The notes: generated by a model not told the origin, from the letters alone. A DNA stretch of 56,812 nucleotides from Jeotgalibaca caeni (GCF_028863945.1 NZ_JARBEA010000011.1:1-56812); one strand, 5' to 3'. Counted from the stretch's first letter, positions 25,414 through 34,144 are shown. A program made the numbers and translations.

Positions 25414-26856
25414 ATGAGCATGAAAAAAAACTTTTTTTTCTATGTTGGTGTTATGGTTATTGCTTTCTTTTTTATTCTTCCAGGAAAAGTAGCTTATGCA
25501 ATTTTTTCTGATACTGCCACTGAAAATTTGGGAATACAGCTAGTTTTGGGTAATATGGAGTTAACTGCTCAACCTATTAAAAACCATTTAAATATAACTA
25601 CAGCGCAGGATAAATTCCAAAACTTCTCTGAGATCAATCTAAGAAATACTGGATCCCTGTACGGAAAACTTGCTTATAAAGTGGAAGTAGTAGGAGCAGA
25701 GGATTCTTATTATCCTATTCAGCTAACAGTTGGAAATAAAACTTTTCCGGCCGAAATTAATAATGTGGGCTATTTGCCACTTGATTCAATCGAAATATCT
25801 CCAAACGATCAGATAATTACGGTTAAGGCAGAAATCAAAGTAAAAGAGCTACCTCCAACCATAAAAAATTTAAAGGTTAAGATAACTTATCTGCTAGTTC
25901 AAATTAACGCCCCCTATGAAGAAATAATGTTCCATAGTAAAAAAGTGATAGATCACCAAATCAATATAAATGAGAAAATAAATCCGTCAGAATGGCCCAC
26001 GACTCCATATGAATATTGGAAAGAGGGGCGAATAAAATATAGACCTATAATAAATGAGTATGAAATAAATTATCGTTATGAAATAAAAGGTTGGGAAAGT
26101 TTTGTAAGTAGACTGAATGGTAATAGAATTGTAGAAATTAAAGAATTCAAAAATTTCAATCAGAAGAATAAATTGATTTATCAGGTTAATGTTGTAGGTG
26201 AAACAGAACCTGTGCTATATATTTATACTGAGTGGAAGCGTCGTAAAGAAGATATATGGGATGTAATTACGGATTGGCTTATTCCGGATTTAAGAGAAAG
26301 GGTCAGAGCTAATGAATATCAATTATTCCCACAACTTATACTGGATTTTAATAATAAATTGCCAAATGAGAGTAAAATTACGTTAAAAGAATTAAGGATG
26401 CAAATCCATAGAGATACTTACTTACTTGATCCAGTTGTTCCAATTATAAATGAGGGTAATGAAGCGAAGAATAAAAAAAGTCTATTAGAAGAAATAACAC
26501 CTAAGGAAACTTCGCTTCAAGAAATAGAAGAGCCTAAAAGTGAAAATATTGAAGATGGTCAAGTGCTCTCCATTTTTGAAAATATAGTGGACGAAGATGT
26601 AACAGAACTGCCACCTTCTGAAGAGGAGAAAATGGAAATACCTCCAGAAGTTGTTGAAGAAGAGGTAATAATAGAGGTTCCTGTAGAAGTTGAAGAACCC
26701 GAACAACCAGAACCATCCGAAGAACCTCAAGAACCACCTCCCGTCAAAGAGGAAGAGCCTATAGAAGAAATTCTCGAACAAGTTCCAGATGAAGAAAAAG
26801 AAAATCAAACCGTCGAAGGAATAGAATCAAATCCTCCGATAGAACCGGTAGAATAA
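25414..26856 (+). CDS. Second SipW-type secreted protein with Glu/Pro-rich tail
   Basis: The leader again has a hydrophobic core followed by AYAIFSDTA and then LGIQLVLGNMELT, matching the start of its neighbour at 24802. Residues about 30-180 look like the same beta-sandwich. A middle region without known motifs (about 180-365, with several Trp and Tyr) leads to a tail of over 100 residues dominated by Glu, Pro and Val (for example EPEQPEPSEEPQEPPPVK), which should be extended. There is no LPXTG or C-terminal helix. Starts at 25411, 25414 and 25420 are possible. It follows the first gene by 36 bases and probably is its partner, perhaps as a cap or anchor (inference). Confidence 0.72.
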   Translation: MSMKKNFFFYVGVMVIAFFFILPGKVAYAIFSDTATENLGIQLVLGNMELTAQPIKNHLNITTAQDKFQNFSEINLRNTGSLYGKLAYKVEVVGAEDSYYPIQLTVGNKTFPAEINNVGYLPLDSIEISPNDQIITVKAEIKVKELPPTIKNLKVKITYLLVQINAPYEEIMFHSKKVIDHQININEKINPSEWPTTPYEYWKEGRIKYRPIINEYEINYRYEIKGWESFVSRLNGNRIVEIKEFKNFNQKNKLIYQVNVVGETEPVLYIYTEWKRRKEDIWDVITDWLIPDLRERVRANEYQLFPQLILDFNNKLPNESKITLKELRMQIHRDTYLLDPVVPIINEGNEAKNKKSLLEEITPKETSLQEIEEPKSENIEDGQVLSIFENIVDEDVTELPPSEEEKMEIPPEVVEEEVIIEVPVEVEEPEQPEPSEEPQEPPPVKEEEPIEEILEQVPDEEKENQTVEGIESNPPIEPVE

Positions 26857-26860
26857 GAAA

Positions 26861-26889
26861 AAAGAGCTGAGACTTCCTCAGCTCTTTTG
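26861..26889 (+). terminator. Terminator after the secreted-protein pair
   Basis: AAAGAGCTGAG and CTCAGCTCTTT form a perfect 11-bp stem with a 5-base loop, followed by TTGC. Confidence 0.75.
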
Positions 26890-26997
26890 CTATATATAAA
26901 GCACGCTTTTTTCTTTCCAATCCTAGCAATGCTATAATAATGTTATAAAACGGTACTGTTAGGAGTGTCAACAAAGAAAAGAGTGTAGGTGAAGAAG

Positions 26998-28524
26998 ATG
27001 TCGAAAGAGAAACGTTTGCGTAAGTTAGAGAAATTATATGAAGAGTTGCTTTCTTTGCGTGATGCCGTATATGAAGAGGGAAACCAACTTTATCATAAAT
27101 GGGAAAAGAGCATTGAACGTGAAGAGTTCAAGGAAAGTGCGAAAAACTTAGCGTACTATGTGGCCTTAAGACGACGAGACATTCGGGATTTACAAGAAAA
27201 GTTATCGCAGTGGGGACTTTCTTCATTAGGTAGAACGGAGGCAAAAGTACTCCCGCAGCTGAACATGCTGCTCTTGGTGGTATCTAAATTATTAGACAGG
27301 CCGATTGAAAAATACGAGGACTACGATGCGGAAGAAACGGAGAAGCTGCGGTACGACTTATTGCAGAAGAATTCGAAGCGTGTATTAGGTCCGAAATCAG
27401 AAGAACGCTATACACGAATTATGGTGACGATGCCTTCTGAAGCGAGTGAAGACGTAGAATTTGTGGAACGTTTACTCGAAGAGGGGATGCAGATTGCCCG
27501 GATTAATTGCGGCCATGACGATGCCAAAACATGGAAGAAAATGGTCAAGACCATCCGCAAAGCGGAAGAAAAGACCGATAAGAAATGCCGAATCTACTTT
27601 GATATTGCCGGACCAAAAATAAGGGTGGATAGTTTGTATACTACCGATCCAAAAGCTCGACTCAAAGTGGGGGATACATTCTTCATCACAGCGGAAGAAG
27701 CGCTCCAATCATTTTATGACCAGGCTCTTGTGTTAGGCTGTAAAAATAAAGATATTCTGGAAAACCTTGTGGAGAAAGATACGGTTGCGCTTGATGACGG
27801 GATCATTGAAGGTCACGTGGTAGAAGTGAAGCCAGAAGGGGCGATTATCAAAGTCGACAAAGCAAGCAAGGCAAAAGGAGTTCGGGTGAAAGCTCAAAAG
27901 GGGATCAACTTCCCGAACACAACGGTCAAAATTCCGCTGATCACCCAAAAGGATAAGCAAGACCTCAAAGATATTCACGAGTACGCCGATATTCTTGGCT
28001 TCTCTTTTGTAAAAGACGTGGATGATATAGCTACGCTTCAAGAAGAATTAAGAAACCTTTTGGGAGAAGAGGAAGCGCGAAACGTTCCTCTCATTGTAAA
28101 AATTGAGACCGTCCAAAGTATTAATCATCTGGTCGATATTATTATCGCATCGGCCGGGCGCAACGACTTTGGAATTATGATTGCTCGTGGTGATTTGGCG
28201 GTAGAGGCAGGCTTCTTGCGCCTATCGGAACTACAGGAAGAAATTCTCTGGATGTGTGAGGCAGCTCATATTCCAGTCATCTGGGCAACCCAAGTACTCG
28301 AAACCTTAGTAAAAGAGGGAATCCCAACGCGTGCGGAAATTACCGATGCTGCCATGGGGGCAAGAGCAGAGTGTGTGATGTTGAATAAAGGAAACTACCT
28401 AGAAGACGGCGTCAAACTCCTGAATGATGTTCTCGTCCAAGCACAGGCACATCAGTACAAAAAGACTGCCAAATTACGGGCTTTAAGTATTGCGGAAAAA
28501 GCTTGGCTACGGAAGAAAAAGTAA
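26998..28524 (+). CDS. Pyruvate-kinase-like protein with helical head and no C-domain
   Basis: Residues about 139-490 follow the pyruvate kinase barrel: ARINCGHDD, FDIAGPKIR, LIVKIETVQ, MIARGDLAVE, WATQVLE and PTRAEITDAAMGARAECVML. The catalytic Lys, the Glu and Asp that hold magnesium, and the Thr of ATQ are kept. Departures: residues 1-138 are a charged helical extension; the potassium ligands change (NFSH to NCGH, DTKG to DIAG); Lys stands in GPKIR, which marks potassium-independent enzymes; the SGETA loop reads NKGNY; and the regulatory C-terminal domain is absent. It is probably not the main glycolytic enzyme. It may act on another enol-phosphate or be regulatory. ATG 26998 follows AGGTGA. 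Monocistronic. Confidence 0.8.
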   Translation: MSKEKRLRKLEKLYEELLSLRDAVYEEGNQLYHKWEKSIEREEFKESAKNLAYYVALRRRDIRDLQEKLSQWGLSSLGRTEAKVLPQLNMLLLVVSKLLDRPIEKYEDYDAEETEKLRYDLLQKNSKRVLGPKSEERYTRIMVTMPSEASEDVEFVERLLEEGMQIARINCGHDDAKTWKKMVKTIRKAEEKTDKKCRIYFDIAGPKIRVDSLYTTDPKARLKVGDTFFITAEEALQSFYDQALVLGCKNKDILENLVEKDTVALDDGIIEGHVVEVKPEGAIIKVDKASKAKGVRVKAQKGINFPNTTVKIPLITQKDKQDLKDIHEYADILGFSFVKDVDDIATLQEELRNLLGEEEARNVPLIVKIETVQSINHLVDIIIASAGRNDFGIMIARGDLAVEAGFLRLSELQEEILWMCEAAHIPVIWATQVLETLVKEGIPTRAEITDAAMGARAECVMLNKGNYLEDGVKLLNDVLVQAQAHQYKKTAKLRALSIAEKAWLRKKK

Positions 28525-28540
28525 ATACATGATAAAATAG

Positions 28541-28575
28541 AGCCACCTCCGGATTGTCCTGAGGTGGCTGTTTAA
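28541..28575 (+). terminator. Terminator after the pyruvate-kinase-like gene
   Basis: AGCCACCTC and GAGGTGGCT form a perfect 9-bp stem followed by GTTTAAT. Confidence 0.65.
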
Positions 28576-28663
28576 TATGTAAATATAACTTGACAGATAG
28601 AAGCAAGGTAACGCATGATAATTGAAAAGAAAATAAAAATAAGAGGGCTATGAGGTCATGATC

Positions 28664-29632
28664 ATGAATCCAATTCTAAGACTCGTCTTGAAACTGTTAT
28701 CTTCACCAAAAATCAATATGCAAGAAGATTACGAAAAGGTCCGCAAAGTCCAGGCTATTCTGGCACGTTCACCTAAGAATAAATATAAGTTTTTGGATCG
28801 AGCCATATATTCAACGGAAGATGGTCATGAAATTCCAGTACGTGTATTTTATCCAGAAGAAAAACGCAGTGATGAAGTAATTTTATTTTTCCACGGTGGC
28901 GGTTGGGTGTTGGGAGGAATTGACACCTATACGAAAGACTGTATCAAAATGGCTGACCGGACGGGGCGCGTGATTCTTTCGGTTGATTACCGTAAAGCTC
29001 CAGAAAATCCATTTCCAGCGGGATTTGAAGATTGCTACCGAGTAACGGAGGTTCTCTTCAATAATCTAAACTTGATTGGTGTAGATGATTATCGAAAAGT
29101 GACCTTAATGGGCAACTCTGCTGGGGCGAATTTAGCTGCTGTCGTCTCCATGCGATTGAGAGATGAAGGGAAGATTGTTCCGCATAAACAAATTTTGGTA
29201 AACCCGGTTACGTATTGGTACCATCAAGAAGATGCACCCTTTCTGAGTGTAGATTTATACGGGCAGGATTATGGATTAACACGCAAAAAGATGCAGGAAT
29301 ATATGGATATGTACGAACCAGATATAGAGAAACGAAAGAATCCGTATATTTCACCGCTAATGGCAAAGGATTTTACGAACCAACCAAAAACATTACTTAT
29401 TTCTTCAGAGTTCGACCTTTTACGTGATGAGGGAGAAGCATACGGCAGAGAACTGAAGGCTGCTGGTAACGAAGTTCGCATTTTCAGAGCAAATGGTACC
29501 GTGCATAACTATTTATATGCTCCTATCCAGAACGAAATTGTGGATCAAACGTATGATTTGATTCATAAGTACTTGGATGACCAGTTAGAAGGGAGTGAGA
29601 AAAATCGAAAGCAGAGCGAGACGTCAACGTAA
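28664..29632 (+). CDS. Alpha/beta hydrolase of the hormone-sensitive-lipase family
   Basis: A 322-residue esterase. The oxyanion motif FFHGGGWVLGG and the nucleophile elbow MGNSAGANLAA place it in family IV (HSL); SSEFDLLRDEGEAY supplies the Asp and GTVHNY the His. A hydrophobic N-terminus (NPILRLVLKLL) may touch the membrane. ATG 28664 fits TGAGG better than 28658. The next gene overlaps its last 38 bases, and a third follows with an ATGA overlap, so the three are one translational unit, arguing for a shared lipid or ester substrate. Confidence 0.85.
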   Translation: MNPILRLVLKLLSSPKINMQEDYEKVRKVQAILARSPKNKYKFLDRAIYSTEDGHEIPVRVFYPEEKRSDEVILFFHGGGWVLGGIDTYTKDCIKMADRTGRVILSVDYRKAPENPFPAGFEDCYRVTEVLFNNLNLIGVDDYRKVTLMGNSAGANLAAVVSMRLRDEGKIVPHKQILVNPVTYWYHQEDAPFLSVDLYGQDYGLTRKKMQEYMDMYEPDIEKRKNPYISPLMAKDFTNQPKTLLISSEFDLLRDEGEAYGRELKAAGNEVRIFRANGTVHNYLYAPIQNEIVDQTYDLIHKYLDDQLEGSEKNRKQSETST

Positions 29633-31001
29633 AAATTGGGTGCGGCTAGATAATGCCTCGAACATTTTCTTAGCTGCCATGAATGCACGAGATACAAAAG
29701 TATACCGCATGAGTGCGGAAGTAACGGAAACCGTTGATCCGGAATTGCTTCAAAAAGCATTAAACAAAGTGTACGATCATTACTTGTTATACCACAGTGT
29801 CTTGCGTCGCGGATTTTTCTGGTACTACCTGGAAGAAAGTGACTTAAAGCCTTATGTACAACTGGATACGAACCCTCCATGTGAGGCCTTGTATCATTTT
29901 GATCGTCGTGAATTATTATTCCGTGTAATCTATTGGAAGAAACGAATCAGTATTGAAGTATTTCATGTGCTCTCAGATGGAACAGGCGCGATGTGGTTTT
30001 TCGAGGATCTTTTACGCGAATATTTGTCGCTGCGATATCCCGATCCAGAAAGAGTGGAGAAAGAATACAAGCGTATGTATATGAATGAGGACAGCTTCGA
30101 GCGTCATTTCCGTAAAAAAGAAAGTTTCGCGAAATCAGCTCAATCAGCCATCCGAACGCTAACCGATATGGGTCGAACAGCGGGAAGTTTTGCCTTTGGA
30201 AAAAAGAAAAATCAAAGTGTGTTGATGCCGGTCGCGGATGATAATAGTAATCAAAAGGTCTATCAGGTTAAAGGAACCTATACCCCAGACACTCGTCCGC
30301 GTATTGTGGAGATGGAAATGCCGGTAAAGGCTGTTCTTTCCTTAGCGAAGGAAGAAGGGGTTTCCTTAACCCTCTATTTGATTGCCTTGTTTATGGAGTC
30401 AATTCGTTTATCGGCTACTGACTTCAAGGGAAATGAAACGATGGCAGTGTCGGTTCCAGTCAATCTGCGTCAGTTTTTCCCATCTGATACAGCGAGGAAT
30501 TTCTTTTCCACAACCCGGTTAGAGTATCAATATAAAACGACAAAAGAAAATACAGTGAAAGAAATTTGTCTGGAATTGAAAGAGCAATTCGATCAGCAAC
30601 TGACGAAAGAAAGCCTGGAAGAATGGCTCACTCGCTTGATTGCCTTTGAATATCATCCCATCGGAAGAATTATTATTCGTCCCATCAAAGACTTGGTATT
30701 GAAGATGATCAATCGGCAGAATAACCGTAATCTTACCATTGCCATCTCTAATCTGGGTCGTGTAGTATTTCCGCCTGAAATTGATTCGTACATCCATCAA
30801 GTCTACTTTCATACAATCGCGGTTCGGCCACAATTCTGTGCAATTAGTCACGGAGATGTACTGACAATCAGCTTCTCCACACCTTTTGTTGAGACAGCAC
30901 TGTACCAAAAATTTGCTGCCCAATTAACTGAAAAAGGAATTCCCATCACAGTAGCGGTTAACAAAGTCACGCAAGAAGAGTTGGGAGGGGACGAAGGATG
31001 A
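29595..31001 (+). CDS. Condensation-fold acyltransferase (alcohol acetyltransferase-like)
   Basis: A CoA-dependent or carrier-dependent acyltransferase of the BAHD/condensation superfamily. The catalytic motif HVLSDGTG (the HxxxDG pattern) lies near residue 122. VSVPVNLRQFFPSDTARNFF and AISNLGRV further on resemble the second half of PapA/alcohol-acetyltransferase-like proteins; the usual DFGWG end motif is not evident. It has about 468 residues. The first codon is uncertain: GTG 29595 is too close to its ribosome site, while GGGAG fits a rare ATC at 29604. It lies between an esterase and a zinc-ribbon membrane protein, so it may make, and the esterase remove, an ester on a lipid (inference). 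Confidence 0.75.
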   Translation: MRKIESRARRQRKNWVRLDNASNIFLAAMNARDTKVYRMSAEVTETVDPELLQKALNKVYDHYLLYHSVLRRGFFWYYLEESDLKPYVQLDTNPPCEALYHFDRRELLFRVIYWKKRISIEVFHVLSDGTGAMWFFEDLLREYLSLRYPDPERVEKEYKRMYMNEDSFERHFRKKESFAKSAQSAIRTLTDMGRTAGSFAFGKKKNQSVLMPVADDNSNQKVYQVKGTYTPDTRPRIVEMEMPVKAVLSLAKEEGVSLTLYLIALFMESIRLSATDFKGNETMAVSVPVNLRQFFPSDTARNFFSTTRLEYQYKTTKENTVKEICLELKEQFDQQLTKESLEEWLTRLIAFEYHPIGRIIIRPIKDLVLKMINRQNNRNLTIAISNLGRVVFPPEIDSYIHQVYFHTIAVRPQFCAISHGDVLTISFSTPFVETALYQKFAAQLTEKGIPITVAVNKVTQEELGGDEG

Positions 31002-31660
31002 AACATTGCTCCTACTGCAACGTAGACGTGAAGGGCGACTGGACGTCCTGCCCATTATGCGGTCATACAACGAAAGATACAGGCAAGAGAGTCGCGAATC
31101 CTTACCCCGATGTCCCATTGAAATTTAGCCGGCAAAAAGTAACCAAGAGCATGTTACTTGTTTCTTTAATGATTATTTTTGGGACCTTTTTGGTTGGCCT
31201 TATCTGGCGTGGGCGGGTACAAGGGTTACAGGGAGCTTTGTTCGGTATCATGACGATGTGGCTCGTTGTCCTCATCTTTATCCGCAAGAGAAGAAATTTA
31301 GTAAAGAGTATTCTCTATCTTTTAGTTTGCTTGTCTTTGATTTGTATTTACTTTGACTTCTTAGCGGGATGGACAGCTTGGTCTACCACTTATGCGGTTC
31401 CTCTTATTTGTAGCTTTGCTCTGTTGGCGATGTTCCTTATTTCCCGTCTGTTCAAAATGAAGACAGGAGACTACATTCTTTATTTTCTAGCTGGCGGGGC
31501 GCTGGGACTGGTACCTACATTGTTCTTATTTTTCGATTGGGTAAGAAATCCGATCCCGGCATGGATATCGATTGGATTAAGTTTGAGTTTGCTTATCTTG
31601 ATTATTTGGTTCCGCGGACGCGAAATTATTGCTGAGTTGCATAAACGATTGTTTATTTAA
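30998..31660 (+). CDS. Zinc-ribbon integral membrane protein (DUF6320-like)
   Basis: The N-terminus is a four-cysteine ribbon, HCSYCNVDVKGDWTSCPLCG (residues 3-22), followed by about six hydrophobic helices across residues 50-205. This layout matches DUF6320 proteins, which have no assigned function. It overlaps the acyltransferase gene by ATGA and so is made with it. It could anchor or feed the two soluble enzymes at the membrane (inference). Confidence 0.75.
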   Translation: MKHCSYCNVDVKGDWTSCPLCGHTTKDTGKRVANPYPDVPLKFSRQKVTKSMLLVSLMIIFGTFLVGLIWRGRVQGLQGALFGIMTMWLVVLIFIRKRRNLVKSILYLLVCLSLICIYFDFLAGWTAWSTTYAVPLICSFALLAMFLISRLFKMKTGDYILYFLAGGALGLVPTLFLFFDWVRNPIPAWISIGLSLSLLILIIWFRGREIIAELHKRLFI

Positions 31661-31745
31661 GACACTCTTTCAAGTTCTTATTATTTTTCCTTTACAAAAA
31701 GCTATGCTATGATTAGTTTAATAAAGTAATTGGGGGTTGATGGGT

Positions 31746-32447
31746 GTGAAAAAGTTTACGTGGTTGGCTGCAATGTTTTTGTTGGTGGGATGTACCGCTG
31801 GTGGAGACAGCGAGGAATCCTCTTCAGTTTCGGAGACAGTAGAATCTACATCTAGCATGGTAGAGGAAAGTGACACGGCGGAAGTGGCTGATACGACTAC
31901 AGAATCTTTGCCTGAAGAAGAAAGTAGCGAATAATCAAGAGGAACAGGAGCGGGCGGTCAATCTTCAAGTGACACAGCTACATCAGGTGAAACTGGTGGA
32001 ACAAGTGAAACAGGAGAAGCATTAACGTTGTATATCCCAACGGCTCTTCGCGAAAGTGAAGGGACAGAACTATACAATGAAGTAATTGGAGTTGCAGAAG
32101 ACTTCACGACTACCAATGCCAACCTAGGTGAAGAAGAATTGTTTACGTTGAGCTATACAGGATACTTCATCGAAAATGAAGATGGTCCATTACAAGCATT
32201 CTTCATGGGAATTAACCGTGTGGGTACACCGTTAACCAACTTATCCTTTACCTTGAATTTCTTAGTAGGTGAAGAAGCAGTTTGGGAAAATACAGTATTC
32301 ACTTTGTATGAAGATGAATTCGGTGAACAGCCTGTTAATACGGCAATGCCAATTTTCTTGGACGTACCGGCTGGCAAAGAAGAGCTTCTTAAAGGAGCAA
32401 CACCTGAACAATCCTTTATTGAAATTTTTGACTTAGAAGTAGAATAA
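31746..32447 (+). pseudogene. Lipoprotein gene split by one in-frame TAA
   Basis: The gene starts at GTG 31746 (or ATG 31740) behind GGGGG and opens with MKKFTWLAAMFLLVGC, a lipobox. A Ser/Glu/Thr-rich linker follows. At 31932-31934 a TAA interrupts the frame, but the very same frame continues without break as SRGTGAGGQSSSDTATSGET, still linker-like, into a domain of about 140 residues ending at 32447. One base change (for example from CAA) explains this. The C-terminal domain (TLYIPTALRESEG...) is not recognised. As it stands only a 62-residue lipoprotein stub is made, unless the stop is read through or is a sequencing error. Confidence 0.8.
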
Positions 32448-32456
32448 AACAATCAT

Positions 32457-32493
32457 AATGACTTTACCTTCTGAAAAGGTAAGGTCATTTTTT
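32457..32493 (+). terminator. Terminator after the split lipoprotein gene
   Basis: AATGACTTTACCTT pairs with AAGGTAAGGTCATT over 14 bp (one G-T) and runs into TTTTTT. Confidence 0.8.
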
Positions 32494-32500
32494 CTTCATT

Positions 32501-32547
32501 TTGACAAATTATTCATTCGTTGCTATGATTATCTCGAATTAGAGATG
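32501..32547 (+). promoter_or_regulatory. Promoter with MhqR-like operator (ring-cleaving dioxygenase)
   Basis: TTGACA (32501-32506), 17 bases, TATGAT (32524-32529). Directly after it, 32530-32547 reads TATCTCGAATTAGAGATG, matching 16 of 18 positions of the MhqR operator as I recall it. Repressor binding here would cover the start site. The FMN reductase promoter at 15223 has the same arrangement. Confidence 0.75.
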
Positions 32548-32573
32548 TTTTTTAGTAAAGGAGAGATTGAGGA

Positions 32574-33503
32574 ATGAAAACAGCAGGAATCCACCACATT
32601 TCAGCCATTGTAGGAAATGCTCAAGAAAATGTCGATTTTTATGCAGGGATATTAGGGTTAAGGCTCGTCAAAAAAACAGTGAACTTCGATGATCCAGGAA
32701 CCTATCATTTATATTTTGGCAATGAAGGTGGTGAACCGGGAACACTCATTACGTTCTTTCCATGGAATCGCAGCTACCGTGGAAAAGTGGGCGGAGGTCA
32801 AGTAGGCATTACCTCCTATGCAGTCCCAATGGGGGCATTGCCATTCTGGGAGAAGCGCCTTTCTCACTATGATATCCCCTTTGATAAGGTAGAACGTTTT
32901 GGGGAGACGTACCTTCAATTTGTTGATGTGCATGGCTTAATTCTTGAAATCGTGGAACGTTCGGAAGGAAAAGAAAATCCGTGGACCTTTAATGGCGTGA
33001 CACCGGAAGTAGGAATCAAAGGGTTTGCTGGAACCGTCTTTTTCTCGCTTAAACCAGAAGAGACTATCAAAACGGTTGAAGAAGTGATGGATCTAAATAA
33101 ATTGGGTGAAGAGGGAGACGTTGTGCGATATCGTTCTAGCTCGGATCGAGGCAATACCATTGATATTAAAAAAACAGCTGTACCAAAAGGACGCATGGGA
33201 ATCGGGACGGTTCACCACATTGCATGGAGAGCAAAGGACGAGCAAGAACTGAAAGCTTGGCAAGATCGAGTGCAGGAAAATGACTTGCAGGTGACCGAAG
33301 TGAAGGACCGGAACTACTTCAAGGCGATTTACTACCGCGAACATGGAGACATCCTTTTTGAGATTGCAACGGATGGACCAGGCTTTGCCCATGATGAGTC
33401 CTATGAGAAAATGGGATCGGAAGTTATGCTGCCTCCCGCTTATGAAAACCGTCGTGACGAATTAGTGAACCCATTGCTGCCCATAGAAGTGCGTGAAGTT
33501 TAG
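32574..33503 (+). CDS. Ring-cleaving dioxygenase of the MhqO/VOC family
   Basis: A 309-residue protein of two glyoxalase/VOC domains. The first opens AGIHHISAIVGNAQENVDFYAG with a metal His; the second contains GTVHHIAWRAKDEQE with another metal His, and the metal Glu is in ILFEIATDGPG. This matches MhqA/MhqO/CatE-type dioxygenases that open hydroquinone or catechol rings and protect bacteria from quinones. The operator just upstream is MhqR-like, which supports that role from an independent line of evidence. No marR-type regulator gene is in the window. Confidence 0.88.
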   Translation: MKTAGIHHISAIVGNAQENVDFYAGILGLRLVKKTVNFDDPGTYHLYFGNEGGEPGTLITFFPWNRSYRGKVGGGQVGITSYAVPMGALPFWEKRLSHYDIPFDKVERFGETYLQFVDVHGLILEIVERSEGKENPWTFNGVTPEVGIKGFAGTVFFSLKPEETIKTVEEVMDLNKLGEEGDVVRYRSSSDRGNTIDIKKTAVPKGRMGIGTVHHIAWRAKDEQELKAWQDRVQENDLQVTEVKDRNYFKAIYYREHGDILFEIATDGPGFAHDESYEKMGSEVMLPPAYENRRDELVNPLLPIEVREV

Positions 33504-33547
33504 CCAAATTCTCAGTGCAAGACTCTTTTTTGAAAGGGGTAAAGAAT

Positions 33548-33805
33548 ATGGATCAGGAGAAAGACGAACGTTCTTTGTCTGAAGAAACAAAAAAAGATGA
33601 GATGATTACAGACAAATCAATTGAGGATCCCACTTCTTCCAGCTATGGAGAAGGGCCAGAGGATAAAAATAGGATAGGAGCTGCATTTCTTCCAATTGGG
33701 ATTGGAGTCGGTGTGGCAATTGGAGTTGCGATTGACCAACTTGCGTTAGGACTGTTAATTGGGATTGCAATTGGTCTAGTAATCAGTTCCATTCATCGAA
33801 AGTGA
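33548..33805 (+). CDS. Small membrane protein with glycine-zipper helix
   Basis: An 85-residue protein. Residues 1-50 are hydrophilic and acidic; residues 53-82 form one or two hydrophobic helices with repeated Gly/Ala spacing (GIGVGVAIGVAIDQLALGLL), suited to helix packing. No family is recognised. AAAGGGG lies upstream of ATG 33548. It may be cotranscribed with the dioxygenase, 44 bases upstream. Confidence 0.65.
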   Translation: MDQEKDERSLSEETKKDEMITDKSIEDPTSSSYGEGPEDKNRIGAAFLPIGIGVGVAIGVAIDQLALGLLIGIAIGLVISSIHRK

Positions 33806-33816
33806 ATAGCAGAGAG

Positions 33817-33845
33817 GCCGGGACAAGTCTCGGCATCTTTTTTTA
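33817..33845 (+). terminator. Terminator after the small membrane protein gene
   Basis: GCCGGGAC and GTCTCGGC pair (one G-T) and are followed by a long T run; the array of hairpins begins in that run. Confidence 0.7.
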
Positions 33846-34010
33846 TTGCTAATCGTTGCGATAGCAAAGTTCATTCGCGCATTATCGCAACGTAAGAGCT
33901 CGTTCCGTTGTGATAGCAAAGTATATCCGCGCCCTATCACAACGGAAGTGGCTTTATCGTTGCGATAGCGAAAGTTTTGCTCGTTCTATCACTACGAAAG
34001 ATTGACGTAG
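33841..34010. repeat. Three-hairpin intergenic element, copy A
   Basis: Three hairpins in a row: 33854-33892 (CGTTGCGATAG with a slightly shorter right arm), 33903-33947 (TTCCGTTGTGATAG, perfect 14-bp stem) and 33958-33996 (CGTTGCGATAG, two mismatches). Flanks ATTGCTAATCG and AAGATTGACGT match copy B at 50843-51012. The 33806-34144 gap between genes holds this and otherwise only the approach to the EIIC start. Confidence 0.85.
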
Positions 34011-34144
34011 AATTAACATTTGCTATCCTATACGCTATAAATAGATAGTTGACACGTTTTCTGGTATATTGAAGAAAATAAATCCGTTTCTTTGTCCTTT
34101 GTAGTTATGCGAATTGTGCACCTTCTCGGAAAGGAGAGGACAAG

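Noticed and set aside
26485-26808. Minus-strand open frame of 107 codons within the Glu/Pro-rich tail gene
   Set aside because: It is the antisense shadow of repetitive Glu/Pro codons, rich in Phe and Trp, without a ribosome site.
28664-31001. Non-ribosomal peptide synthetase reading of the HxxxDG protein
   Set aside because: There is a lone condensation-like fold with no adenylation or carrier domain nearby; an alcohol/lipid acyltransferase is the simpler reading.
33841-34010. CRISPR-like array in the repeated GTTGCGATAG hairpins
   Set aside because: Repeats are inverted pairs with similar, not unique, spacers, only three units long, and no cas gene is near.
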